Positions 53,204-64,000 of a stretch of DNA of 64,000 bases are shown piece after piece. Position numbers and translations under genes: made by a program. The notes under the pieces were generated by a model, which had not been told where the DNA came from, searched no databases, and saw only the letters and a list, made by a program, of their open reading frames with translations. Source of the DNA: Sarcocystis neurona (lineage: Eukaryota; Apicomplexa; Conoidasida; Eucoccidiorida; Sarcocystidae); contig KL647308.1 in NCBI GenBank assembly GCA_000727475.1, forward strand, positions 2,177,496-2,241,495, in the 5' to 3' direction. Position 1 is the stretch's first letter. Each line of letters opens with the position of its first letter.

Positions 53204-55096
53204 CTTGGTGCTTCATTAGAGAGCGGTGAAGCTTATGACAAACTCTGCAAAATTCCTGTTGTCTCATACGGCTGCACACTCGCGTTGCCTCCAGTTTGTC
53301 CTTGAATCCGTATGCGGAAAGACTTTATCTTACGCCAAATGCGTGAGAGAGATAATAAACATGTCTGCAACATACATGTCTATCTGTAAAACGAGTCGGT
53401 GAACTCTAATTTCACGAGTAGAGAACAAACAAGCATTGCTACGCATAAATCAGAAGATACACAGTAATGTGCGTGGTGCGGCACACATCAGATAGGTCGT
53501 GCAATCGCGCATCCAACTGAAGATGTGCCTCAACGTGCGTACGTCTGCTAGTAGAGGACATTATACAAATTCATACAATAGAGATAAAGACGTTACTACT
53601 GTTGCTGCGATTTCCGAATACCAGATCCACTACCACTCAGTAAAGCTGGACCAGACAAGTGCGCAGCGATGGAAGCGGCCTCGTGCACAGGTGACACGCT
53701 GCTTGACCTGCTGTGCAGGCGCGGATCGAGCGCGTGATGTGTTTGCCAAAACGAACGAGTCAGCACTGTGCCTTTCGTCGAGGGAGAGAAAAGTGAAGGA
53801 GGAATTATCCTGTCAGAGTCTAGTCTCGTTACTGTGCTCTTCAAGTGATACGCAGTGGTCCTAGCACTACCCACGTGACACACGAATTACAGAACGAGTG
53901 TGAAGTGAGCAATGCTCATCTCCAAAGAAGCATACGGAAGTCACTGCGGCCAAGGATATAATGAACGACAACGCTGATAAACTGCTCCCTACCAGGCTAC
54001 GCTACATTGAGAAGTCATGCTGTGTCCTTTCATGCCTGCTTCTATCATCGTTGAGCATCGACGCGCCACTTTGTCTGCCTTGCACAGTCGAGACTGAGCA
54101 CTATCCCAACGACGCGCGACTGCTACGCAACCGCTGAAAGCATTGCTGGTTCCACGGGATGCATGTGAGGGGCGTTTCGTCACTGTTCTCTTCCTCTTTG
54201 TTGCTATAGTGAAGTCCAAAAACTAGAAATGTTTATGTTCCCACATTTCCCGACCCCCAAAGCCAATTTCGAGGTCGCTGATAGAGTTGTAAGTAAGGAG
54301 GCAGTACCGCCGCACAGAACAAGGAAACCCGCAATATCCTGTTACAAAGGAACAAGGAGGAGCTGCATACGCATTACTTTTACTTCGGGGCATTAGTTCA
54401 TGAGATAAACAGCTCAGCGTTTCAATTGCGATGCTTCGACCTGGACACTTGAGTGTACGTCCTTTCCCGAAGAATCTTACTTAGCTAGACGACATTTACT
54501 ACTCTTAAAACCCAGCAGTCACCATATTCAAGCAAAAGAAGTTCGAGACCTATACGGGGTTATTCTCCTTCACGTGACGACAATGTGTCAAGCTTGTACT
54601 TACTGAGGAAAATTTCCCGCTGCTGCCCCCTTCGGAGTCAGAGCCGTATTTCAGATATATGTCACTGCAAGAGTGGAACTCGAAAGAAATGACGGGGGCT
54701 CGCGGAAGCCTTGGAGAAGCGTGGGTCAATTTGACGTAACGTGGAAAAACTTACCAAGATGGACTACATTTGTCGAAAACTACGGTTATTCTTCCAAAAG
54801 AAAAGATATAAAAAAATTTAGAAATTGGAGAGCATCAACACAGCTACGGAAGGTTTACGGCGACGTACTGAGAAACTTAATCACTCCAGCTGGATGACCG
54901 GATGGCAAGTAAAAAGGGCTGCACGCTACAGCTCCGTGCAAGAGCACGGAAAGGCAACCGCAGAATGCAGAACAGAGTTTGTTCACGTGGAATTTCGAAT
55001 GGCAAGTATAGTGCTCGAATGAAAATATTGACGCCGATGTGCTACAAGTGGTGTGGTGTGGTTATTGCTCTCACAAAAAACAACATGCTTATATCT
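53204..55096. other. Intergenic region without recognisable genes
   Basis: No long frame, repeat array or RNA-like structure stands out. It should include the promoter of the secreted-protein gene (near 53204) and the 3' end of the RRP43 gene (near 55096). A 74-codon frame at 54673-54897 lacks an ATG. Confidence 0.5.
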
Positions 55097-56362
55097 TCAA
55101 GCACTCTCATTTGACATCTTTACAAGGCGTTTGATTCCCTTCGCGATCACACCCGCCACAGTTTTAAGGCTTCCAATAATTTCAATTTTTACCGGTGGCC
55201 CCCCGAACCGAGTGATTTCCCACCTGTCTTTAATGAAACAGATAGTCAGCGAGCAGCCCAGAGCCTCTTCCTCTTTCGTTGGGTCCACAACCCAGTACGC
55301 AGAAAGCAAATGGGAAAACGTGACAGCTACAGGCCTTTCTAACAACTGAATTTTGCGTGCCGGAATGAAACACCTTGGCGTCTCCGCAGCCGTCGAGTCC
55401 TCTGACTTGACGCTGATGTCACTGGTGTCGCTGGCTACCATGTCAACAGGCCTCTGGTTTCGCCGCTCAGCAGAACGCGGCAGCTGTCGCCACCACTTGG
55501 CATTGTCATCCCAAACAATCCCAGGCAGACACGCATCTTCCAAAGCAGCCACTGCGGCCAACACTGCGCAGTCCAGGGGATTTCCGTCGTATTCAAGGCA
55601 CATCACGTGTACGAATAGGTGCCATGCATACTGGGGTGCAGCACAACGTTGGCGGTGACTTTTACCGTTACACGCACTATCAATGTCGGTGCCTCCTGTT
55701 CCAGACGACGACGCTGGATCGGCTTCTGCCACGGGCAGAGCAGCGGTTTCTGGAGCGTTTTGCGAACGACTGTTGGACTCCGCTTCCTTTAAATTTCCTG
55801 GTCGCTCTGCACGTGTGGTGGCAGACGCGGCCCCACTACGTGAGAAAACAAACTGCCTCTTGTCTATCACAGCCGGGGAGTTTAGTAAGTCAGCCACAAC
55901 CCCTGAAACGAGAAGCGGAATTTGAGTACACGGACCAGCGGAGTCGCGAAACTCCGCACCACAAAGTTTGGGGAATTCCACAGAAACTGACACTTGACCC
56001 ACTGAGAAACTGGTTGATGCAACTCTACTGGGGACAGGGCCTGGCGTAGAGGAGCATGCGTTGTCAGGTTGGGATGCTCTGCCACCTGGTTCTGTCGGTA
56101 AAGAGGGCGACTGCGAGTCCGCGCAAGGCAACTGAACGCCTTGCATCTCTACTGGGCGTCCAACTTCGCAGCGAACCCCTGCTATGTAGTACGAATTTCC
56201 GCAACGCACCGACGCAGATCCGATGCAATTACTGAGTACCTTCGTCGCCACAGCCGGTTGTCTGTAACTGTGAAACGCACGGCCGTCCGCTCGTCGATTT
56301 TTCACCAAAAACCGGCGGTGGAATTCCGCCGGCATAATTTGGCGGAAGACTTGGCTGTCCAT
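55097..56362 (-). CDS. RRP43: Exosome core subunit RRP43/EXOSC8 (RNase PH-like)
   Basis: This 421-residue protein comes from a single exon; the ATG at 56362 has A at -3 and G at +4. The N-terminus (FRQIMPAEFHRRFLVKNRRA, then DGR) matches the P-x-E-F/Y-x-R-R-F-L...R-x-D-G-R start typical of RRP43/EXOSC8. Residues about 40-70 give the first RNase PH strands (S-V-R-C-G-N, A-G-V-R-C-E), and 248-285 the conserved L-F-V-H-V-M-C-L-E-Y-D-G-N-P-L-D block. Residues 336-390 carry R-P-V-A-V-T-F, V-V-D-P-T-K-E-E-E and S-L-T-I-C. RRP43 is a catalytically inactive subunit of the six-member ring that threads RNA to the exosome nucleases. Human EXOSC8 has 276 residues; the extra length here is in low-complexity inserts at about 75-118, 175-245 and 290-335. 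Because the inserts are large I assign RRP43 by motif order, but confusion with another RNase PH subunit is unlikely. Confidence 0.9.
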   Translation of the reverse strand: MDSQVFRQIMPAEFHRRFLVKNRRADGRAFHSYRQPAVATKVLSNCIGSASVRCGNSYYIAGVRCEVGRPVEMQGVQLPCADSQSPSLPTEPGGRASQPDNACSSTPGPVPSRVASTSFSVGQVSVSVEFPKLCGAEFRDSAGPCTQIPLLVSGVVADLLNSPAVIDKRQFVFSRSGAASATTRAERPGNLKEAESNSRSQNAPETAALPVAEADPASSSGTGGTDIDSACNGKSHRQRCAAPQYAWHLFVHVMCLEYDGNPLDCAVLAAVAALEDACLPGIVWDDNAKWWRQLPRSAERRNQRPVDMVASDTSDISVKSEDSTAAETPRCFIPARKIQLLERPVAVTFSHLLSAYWVVDPTKEEEALGCSLTICFIKDRWEITRFGGPPVKIEIIGSLKTVAGVIAKGIKRLVKMSNESA

Positions 56363-59300
56363 CGTGAAACTGTAGATGTCCTTCAGATTTCACGTACGCA
56401 AAAGTGCTTGTGCAAGGCTTATAATCGTAAACTGGGCCGAGACACATGTAGGTCATCAGCATCAAAAATCTACACTCACGAAAGAGAAGGCGTACGGGGT
56501 ACGCTACGTGATCCTGCAGTCGAGGGCGAATTATGACGCCCAGTAGAAATGCAAGGTATTTAGGTGTCTTGCACTGACTCGCAGTGGCCTTGGTGACCGA
56601 CAGAACTGGGTAGCAGAGCATGACAGGTTGACTACGCATGCTCCTGTACATCAGGCCCTGTCAAAGACACAGCTACGTCAACCCCTTTCTCAGTGGGCAA
56701 CAGTCTACGTGTTTCCCCATCCGACTCCGTGGAAAATCACTTCCTAGGCCCCTGTAAAGATTTGAGTTTCCGAGGAAGACACAATTATCAGAATACATGT
56801 GACTCTATTTGTCAGCTGATGTCCACTACAATGTAGTAAGTGGCGTCACGTCTTCTTGCCAAAGTAAGCACGCACCTCTGTACTGATCTCTTCCTCACGT
56901 TTGCGCCATCGATTCTGCCGCAGTCACCTGGCATCAAAGTATAAGCCGACTGTTGAACTAAGTCGCTATTATTCAAGGAGAAAAACACTACGACGTCAGC
57001 TCCGCAGTGAAAAAGGTATAGGCATCGCTTCATGATAAAAGAAGCCACGCCGAATAGAGTTATCACGTAACACACACAAGCATATAAGACAAGCACCCAA
57101 AAAACGGTATTCACCTCATGTTAGTCTCCGGCAAGCATATTCAATCCACGTATTCAGGGCATCGTTACCCGTAGGTACTACAAATACGACGCAGCTCTTT
57201 CTTCAGAACAGCAGCAGTTCAATGAGAGACCGATGTTGCAGGTGTTGACACTGACGACGGCTTCTATTCAGTTCCTTCACCCGCTCCCCGCAGAAAGAAA
57301 TCTGCGTTCGGCTGCGGTAAGGTGGTAGTTCTTGAAGGCTTTCTGTTGGACACTCAACCTAACGCAGTCCCATAGAAGCCTCTGCAAAGACGGTGACGTG
57401 AGGCGAACTGATGGAAAATTCTCCCGCGCCAGCCCTGGATTTTTCAGGTCACCTGCGCGGTGCGGTGGACTGCAATTTCGTTCGTGGAAACACTCTCCGA
57501 AACACTTCTCAGCTATGTCACGTCTCCCCTCACACAGCTGTTGTTCTATCAGCTTCGGCTGAGCGTATCTTGAGCCTGTGCCCAACGAACTTCAACTTCG
57601 TTAGTTGTCCGGTTCGTCCCCGTGACCGAGTCCATGATAGCATCGTCAGAGGTTACCGGTGGTCCGCGTGTGTGCATACACCAAAGTATGCTAAGTACCG
57701 AGGATCGATTCCGCGATTGTTAAGGCGACACTACAGGAGGTTTGGCGACAAAATTTAACCACCGGAAGATGAGCAGTTCAACGCAGAAAGTCCTTCGAAG
57801 GAGGGCGAGTAAAAATGCTGATAGGGGCAGTTGTGAGAGAAGGCGCGCATGCAAAACCCGGTCTGTACAAAACAAACCCCCATACTTGGCTGCAGCACGG
57901 GAAAGAACAGACAGTGCAATTTCAAACGGAGATGGAGGGTCATTTATTATTACAGTGACCACTTATGCTGTACTTTCCCTTCCTGTAGATGCCTAGCAAC
58001 GTCTCTCACCTGTGCCCTCCCACTTGCATGCGTAGCTATGCCATGAGAATACCGGGGAAACTCATCCAGTACCTACGCATGGGAGCCGCCGGATAATAAT
58101 GAATAACTGATGATGTAGAAGATCCACTACATAGAAGAGAGTGATTTGTTAACAGATGTCACGTGTACGAGCATCACGCTCACGTGAAACGTCCACAGTA
58201 TGCGAGGCTGTCGGACGCCCTCGTACAAACGTTACACACATGCGGGGAAGTTCCGGATGCGCGTCATCCGACGAAACCGTGAATACTCCATTTTGACAAA
58301 TTTTCTTCGATGCGGCATTTTACACCGGGCAGCCGGCGTAAAATGCACTCACCACTGCGTACATACATTCTCTGTTTACATACACGTTGTATATGCGTAA
58401 TTAGTGTTTTCTCCGTGTATCATCGAAATGTGTGTCACTACCAAAGAGTGTTATTGCCGACTAAAAGCTGACTGTCACTGCGTGCAAGATCCCGTAATTT
58501 TTGCGGAGCTGACATCAGGCGTCGTGCAGTTGCTCAGTGTATCACGATGGTCTGTATCCGCGAGAGGAAATAATCGCCGCATGTGAAGACAAAAAAGTGC
58601 AGTGCTTTTGCTGTCTTTCGTGTGTCGTGGTGTGGCTCTCTCTATTTTGGATGAGAAGCTTACCTTACCTTGGACTCCAATTATACGCTGCCGTGGTCCT
58701 CCCCGACACCTGGGCCACACCAGGATGGCTGTCCGCATAGCATTTTTATGGATAGGAACCGAGAATATCCTCACACGTATCTATGCATGCACATGCAGGC
58801 CTGCAGCCGTTTTTGCACGTTGTTGATATCAGAGCATTGAAGAGTTTGGTGCCCCTATAACTCAGACCTTGCTGTTTTTACGTACCGCCACTTTTCAGTA
58901 GTTGGTCAACAGGTTTCCACCCGTTGTCCTTGTGGAAGTACGTCTGCTTGTGGGCAAGGTAGACTACACGTACATTGTTTGGAATCCGTCGACGTATTTA
59001 TTTCCGGTCGCGCACGCACGTCTCGTGATTGTGCATCTGTAGAATGACAGTAGTGCTACCGAGCCGAAACGAGTGAAAGCTTAGGTGAATTAGTGGTAAC
59101 AGTGCAGCTCTTCATCTGGTTGCTTGCTCGTGCATGCACAGTTCCATGCATATCCTTCACGACAATCTACACATGTCGATTTCCGTGCCTTTACACGTAT
59201 GTGCCTGTGTGTGCGGAGCATTTCTTCCATCACTTCAAAATTGTACATACATGTATCCTTACGCGCGTGCACGCATACGCGTAGGTAAGCGTGGAAGTCT

Positions 59301-61743
59301 TTGTGCTTGAGAAGCCAGAGATGGGCGCGATATTTAGACGTACACTCTCGACTGCAGGAGAAGGAAACGTGCACGCCTGTCGCACGAACTCGCTACCGCA
59401 AGCAGGGCGAGGCCTACGATGTTTACCTTCTTTTCAGTCGAGAAATATGTAATCTGGTCAAAGTCCCAGGATTTTTAGTCGCGAGCGTCCTGCGACCTTT
59501 GCACCTGGCAGACGTTTTATTTGCCTGCGCGCGTGAACTAAAGATGTGGAACAAATATGGTAGCTGTTCCGGGGCGAAAACAGTTTCAGTTACGTCCCTA
59601 GCAAATCTAAAAGTTGCTTGGACGCGACACGTGTACACAGCGCCATCTATAGGAGAGTTTTGTCTGTATAGCGGCACATCGTCCTACCGTGCGAATCGCC
59701 TGCAGAGTTCCTTCTGGAGCGTGCACGATTTACTGAAACTACATCATGCCGATCTACGGCTGAAAACGAGTTCAGTGTACAGCAGCAGCCTCGACAGCCA
59801 GTGGCGCCAATATGTATCGTCTTTCTCCAATGCCACTCTTGGAATTATTATTGCCGCGTCAGCACTGTTTAGTTCCCTCCTTGTGCATCACCGTTCCATA
59901 TGGTAGATTCTTTTTTCGCCTCCCAGTTCCATACGTCTCTACCATTGGCGCGACTTTATAAAGCAACAGACGGACAATGCGTCACAAAAGTGTCATCCGT
60001 CTACGAGTTAGAAACCACTGTAATATTTCAAATAAATAGAGTGCTACTCTGCTGCTGAAAAAGAGGCATGATAGTAATTATATCTCGTGTCTGCGCCAGT
60101 AGCATCCAGCGACGGCACGTTACCCGCGCCCGAAAGTGCAGTGTGAAAGAGAAGAGAACTCCAGTGGACAAGGAAAGAACCATGTCAGTGCACGCGGAGA
60201 AAACAAGACGAAGGTCGACGGCAAAAGAAAATATGTGCCTACGTCTGTATGTGCGTGCCCCGTAGGTGTTTGCTTGCTGGTGGTTATTGGGGGATTACCG
60301 TATTATTACTACACTTCGTGGAGTTTGGATCGTGCAGATAACAGGAAGCATCCCTCTTACTTCTGAGCACTGCAGGGCAACCTGTTTGATTGAAAGGACG
60401 TGTTCACCGTAGTCGAAGATAGCATTCGTGGAAACTCGCAGGCAGAGCTTCATTCAGAAAAATTATTACCATTCGCTCACAGCCAAGATAGTTTGTCTCA
60501 ACTGAAAGCTAGCAAGTAAGTGAGTGGGGCACACAACGACATTCACGTCTTTAAACGCTAGCAGTTGACGCTTCGGTGAAAATATAGCAGGCAGCGTTCG
60601 TCCATTGATGCTAGCAGACTGTTCATCCAGATAGGAAAAAACTGTGCGCGAGGCCATGATGACGTCACCGTCGAGCCCCCCCACAGCTGATGGTACTCTC
60701 AGATACATGTTTTCCCCAGAGAGGGAAGGTTTGCTTATACGTTAACTAGGGGAACTGAACAGCTGCCCCCGAGAATGGGTATGTGTGTTGCTGCTACAGG
60801 AACCACTCGCTCGTGTCTGTATTGACGGCAACTTTTGGTGAAGAGAAAAAGTGATACGTGTCTGTTGCTCGTCCCCGTTAGGCGGCCCTCCTTGTTTGTG
60901 GCAAGGGCAAGTTATCAGCGTACTGACGGCAAGGTCTGCCGGGAACATGAGTCATTTGAAAATCGGAGGAACCAGCGCGTAACTCTACGCGGCAGCCATC
61001 TCAACACATGAAACACAAGCGGTAACAACGACGACAGTCGTTTGAAGGCGCAGACAAAAGTGGAACCACACGAGCAAAAGCACTACTTCGTTTCTGAAGG
61101 AACCAAATCGGCGTGTTATATTTCAAAGCAGACAACAGCACAACACGCACAACAAGACACGATGGAGAAGAGAAGTAGCCCCTCTCCTATAACACGTCAC
61201 CGTCACTTAAGCGTCCTCCACTCATTAAACAGGGAGTACGACGTTTCGGAAACATGTCACGATGTTTCGAACACACGAGCCTTTGTACACGTGTGTGACA
61301 AGACACTTACGAATACATACTCGAAGACACACGTATGCACATATTCGTCCATTATATAAAATTGTACTGCAAGTACATTCGCCCGTGGGCCCCTACGGTA
61401 CGCACGTCTGTATCACGGTGAATTACTTTAGAAAACCTGCCCGTGCAGGTCTGATACAAAATGGAAGGACACCTGTGCAAACCTTGGAACGAATAATTGC
61501 AGTTCTCCTATTTAAAACCACATAAAATTGACTTGTTCTACTCCCTTGTCTACTTACGGTGCACACACACACACAGACATGTGTAACACAAAAATACAGG
61601 CTAGCCACTGTATATGCCGTATACCTACATACGTATATATACGTATCTATGTGAGCCAAGCGGGAAAGTAGAAGAGAGGACCAACTATCACCTCATCGCT
61701 GCTAAAAGTCGTCCCAGGATAAATGCCAGTGAAAATTCGCGAC
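56363..61743. other. Intergenic region with no gene I can support
   Basis: About 5.4 kb lies between the 5' end of RRP43 and the 3' end of LSM7. Frames at 57277-57585 (minus) and 59301-59906 (+, C-terminal hydrophobic stretch) have some protein-like composition, but neither begins with ATG and neither shows a domain or a clear splice partner. No microsatellite of note occurs apart from a short CA run near 61562-61576. Confidence 0.45.
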
Positions 61744-63787
61744 TTATGTAGCATTGATAAAAGGGTTTTCAATTTCTTCTGTGCCGTCGACGGGACAGAT
61801 AAGAACAATTGCCGTGCCTCGAGCAACAATGAGGCCTAGCGAGCGCGTTTGGTCCAGCAACTTGTACGGCTCGTCGGGATCTATACGGAAGCGGAGAAAA
61901 ACATGGGAACGGACGAAACACAAAACAAAAGATTTCAAGCGAGGCAGAAGAAAGCATACACACGACAAATACGACCGGCGACCAGACACGACCGGCGACC
62001 AGACACGACCGGCGACCAGACACCCAAACTGATGCATAAGGAGAGGAAGAAGACACGAACGGAGGAGGAAAGAAAAAGAGAAAGACTGAGAAGGAAGCCT
62101 ACAGGAGACGACACGAAGTGGGTGACGGAGGACCACAAAAAGAAGCACAACAAGTCCCCAACGCAGGACGGTGCAAAACAGGACAAAGAAGGAATAAAAC
62201 GAAAAAAAGAAGCTGGCGCAGAACGGAAAGCGAACCAAAACCGACCAGCAGGAGTTGAACGACCAAAGGAAAGTGCAGAAAGGATAGGATAAAGAAAGAA
62301 TAACAGGAAAATCGGCGGCGAGACTCGTCTGCGGTGACAAGTGGCCACTCGACGAGGGGACCACGACACGGTTTTCAGTCAGGTCCCACGCACAAACACT
62401 ACCTCCGACAAACATAAAGAAAGACACACAGACGTATGTATATACGTAGAGAGAGACAGATTTATATATATGCAGGTAGGCACACAGATGTATGTGTATA
62501 CCTAAACAGAGACAGATTTACATATATGCCGACATACGTACTCACACACACACACACACACATACACACAAAAACAGACTTGTCCATACAGGTATATAGA
62601 CGCTTTGTCCGTATCTATGGAAGAACATCTGCAGAAAGTGGAAAACTACATACATGCAATTTCATCGTGCGTAAAGGTGAAGACCCTGCATACAGAGATT
62701 TGTACGTACACCCGTGAAAGGAAGCTTGTACGCGACATACATATATATATACACACTATACGTACCATACCTTTACAGACTACACGCATATACATATATA
62801 TACGTTCACGTATGTAACGAGAAACATGTCATCTACATATACGTAGCAGGCATACCTACAGATACGGACATATATGTATTTATATTGCAGGGATGGACGT
62901 GGAGACGAGGTGTTTGTCGCTTCGTGCTACGTAGCGTCAACAGCTGTCCTTGAAACTCTCCGGGCAGAAGGTTTTCCACAAATATAGGTATACGCACCCT
63001 ATCATCCACATATAGGCTTGTGTCTACAGTATATATCGCATATCCTCCTCAAATTACACATGTAAAATCATACCGCATGCGTCCACATTTTATGAGATAC
63101 ATATATATATATACATCGATAATGAAAAGATAGGTGGCATCACACGTGTGTGTGTGTGTGTGTGCTGCTGCTGTCTATACATCCGTATGAATACAACATA
63201 CCTCGGAGTTTTCGAACCTTTTGTGAAGTCCTGGCGGAATGCATGAAGGTGTGGTACACGCCCTTGCTATACACACGTGTACATGTTTGTGTGGAAATTT
63301 AAGACGCCTCTACGTGCCGGGATCCACTTTGCCAATCGTCCTATATACGGATATATATAAATATATGCATGTGTGCGCACACATGTGTGTGAGTGTGTAT
63401 ATATTCTGTATGAGAATATATATATGTGATATTAAGGAATTCCTTGGGGCACGTCTTTGCAAGCAACGAAGTGCAGAGACGAGGAAGTTCGTACGTATAT
63501 ATACATATATATTTACACACATATTCGTCTAGGTATAACTAGACACATATATATGTGTATATATGTCTATGTAATGTGCATGCTGCCCTCAGATAAGGAA
63601 CAAACTACATATGTCTATGATCTAGTAGTATAACCATATATATATTCACGTACCATATATAATTACATATACAGATATACAGTATGCATGCGTAAAACTT
63701 CAAGGATGTTCTTACGGCGAAGAAATTCTTCAGTTTCATCGAGAACAAGGTTGGAGACGGCATCGTGGCCTTTCAGGACGCCCGTTA
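61744..63787 (-). CDS. LSM7: U6 snRNA/mRNA-decay protein LSM7, last two exons (5' end outside window)
   Basis: Visible join: complement(63716-63787) then complement(61744-61880). The first visible exon follows CTGCTGCAG and ends before GTAAGA. The second follows CCGTATAG and ends at a TAA. Together they encode about 69 residues covering V-T-G-V-L-K-G-H-D...N-L-V-L-D-E (Sm1 motif) and L-G-L-I-V-A-R-G-T-A-I-V-L-I-C-P (Sm2 motif), with the LSM7-specific D-P-T/P-D-E-P-Y-K-L-type linker and N-P-F-I tail. LSM7 is part of the LSM2-8 ring on U6 snRNA and of the cytoplasmic LSM1-7 decapping activator. The preceding exon(s), which should hold the N-terminal helix and first strands, are not found in 63788-64000 and must lie beyond the window edge. 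The codon spanning the junction is C|AT (His). Confidence 0.93.
61972..62022. repeat. Three perfect 17-bp tandem repeats
   Basis: The unit CGACCGGCGACCAGACA occurs three times head to tail inside the LSM7 intron, unlike the AT-rich repeats elsewhere in the window. Confidence 0.95.
62546..62565. repeat. (CA)n microsatellite
   Basis: A short CA run in the LSM7 intron. Confidence 0.85.
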
Positions 63788-64000
63788 CTGCAGCAGAGAG
63801 AAAAAAAAACAGATGTTTCGAACAGTTACTCCGGCGGCAAGAAACGTCTAGAAATGCAGCCAAAGACAGGAAGGAATTCAAGAAAACGAGGCCTCGGAGG
63901 CCTAGACGCATGTGAAAAACAAGTACGGAGGGCAACACCCACGTTACATATATGCGTATGTAAGGTGCATGTTGCCTTCAGTACTTATATATATATAAAT
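63788..64000 (-). other. Upstream intron sequence of LSM7 at the window edge
   Basis: The minus strand shows a T-rich tract (complement of the A run near 63801-63810) before the CTGCTGCAG acceptor. No upstream LSM7 exon can be seen before the sequence ends. Confidence 0.7.

Larger units (their letters stand above)
61881..63715 (-). other. LSM7 intron (1.8 kb)
   Basis: GTAAGA donor and TATAG acceptor on the minus strand. It contains a 17-bp triple repeat at 61972-62022, a purine-rich stretch (about 62030-62310) giving spurious Lys/Arg/Glu frames on the + strand, a CA run at 62546-62565 and a TG run at 63147-63164. Confidence 0.85.

Noticed and set aside
57277..57585. 102-codon minus-strand frame with helix-like C-terminus
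   Set aside because: No ATG start; possible acceptors exist inside, but no upstream exon could be matched in phase.
59301..59906. 201-codon + strand frame with a C-terminal hydrophobic stretch
   Set aside because: It starts with TTG, the first ATG is deep in the frame, and there is no recognisable domain or exon partner.
61849..62292. 147-codon Lys/Arg/Glu-rich + strand frame
   Set aside because: It overlaps the LSM7 last exon antisense and a purine-rich intron; composition is explained by the purine tract and the 17-bp repeats.

Overview
The window looks like nuclear DNA of a coccidian apicomplexan parasite. Three things suggest this. (1) There are kilobases of strand-alternating CAG/CTG trinucleotide repeats of the type known from Eimeria 'repeat-rich' segments. 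(2) The genes are sparse and intron-containing, and the introns and spacers are full of (TA)n, (CA)n and (CT)n. (3) One gene family carries a TEXEL-like RRLAD motif, as in Toxoplasma-type secreted dense-granule proteins. Whether it is Eimeria, Cystoisospora or another coccidian cannot be settled from the sequence alone. I saw no rRNA, tRNA, transposase, CRISPR array or telomere array.

Layout. Bases 1 to about 22,640 are a divergent tandem array of three units of about 7.2-7.9 kb. Units 1 and 2 each carry one intact + strand gene (ATG at 1320 and 9122) for a two-membrane-segment protein. Each protein has an RRLAD motif downstream of a recessed hydrophobic segment, followed by tandem 37-residue modules carrying WW-domain ligand motifs (PPxY). 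Unit 3 holds a broken copy. The rest of each unit has no convincing gene. Bases about 22,900-35,910, plus an outlier at 37,040-38,320, form a CAG/CTG repeat domain. It contains a 10.2-kb open frame whose status as a single gene is doubtful: internal short repeats drift synonymously in one frame at one place and in another frame elsewhere. Bases 36,000-42,000 are gene-free, microsatellite-rich spacer.

From 42 kb on, most supportable genes are on the minus strand. They are a three-exon gene for a 221-residue protein with a mitochondrial-type presequence and one membrane span (42034-46111), a single-exon gene for a 1229-residue secreted low-complexity protein (49514-53203), the exosome core subunit RRP43/EXOSC8 (55097-56362), and the last two exons of LSM7 (61744-63787; its 5' exons lie beyond the window). 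A possible two-exon + strand gene for a small basic protein lies at 47577-48608.

The genes do not form one pathway. RRP43 and LSM7 both act in RNA processing and decay, but they sit about 5 kb apart with no sign of coupling. The most interesting system is the PPxY/TEXEL family. It looks like an expanding and decaying array of candidate exported or vacuole-membrane proteins that could recruit NEDD4-type ubiquitin ligases or ESCRT through PPxY motifs. That role is inferred from motifs and architecture, not shown by the sequence.
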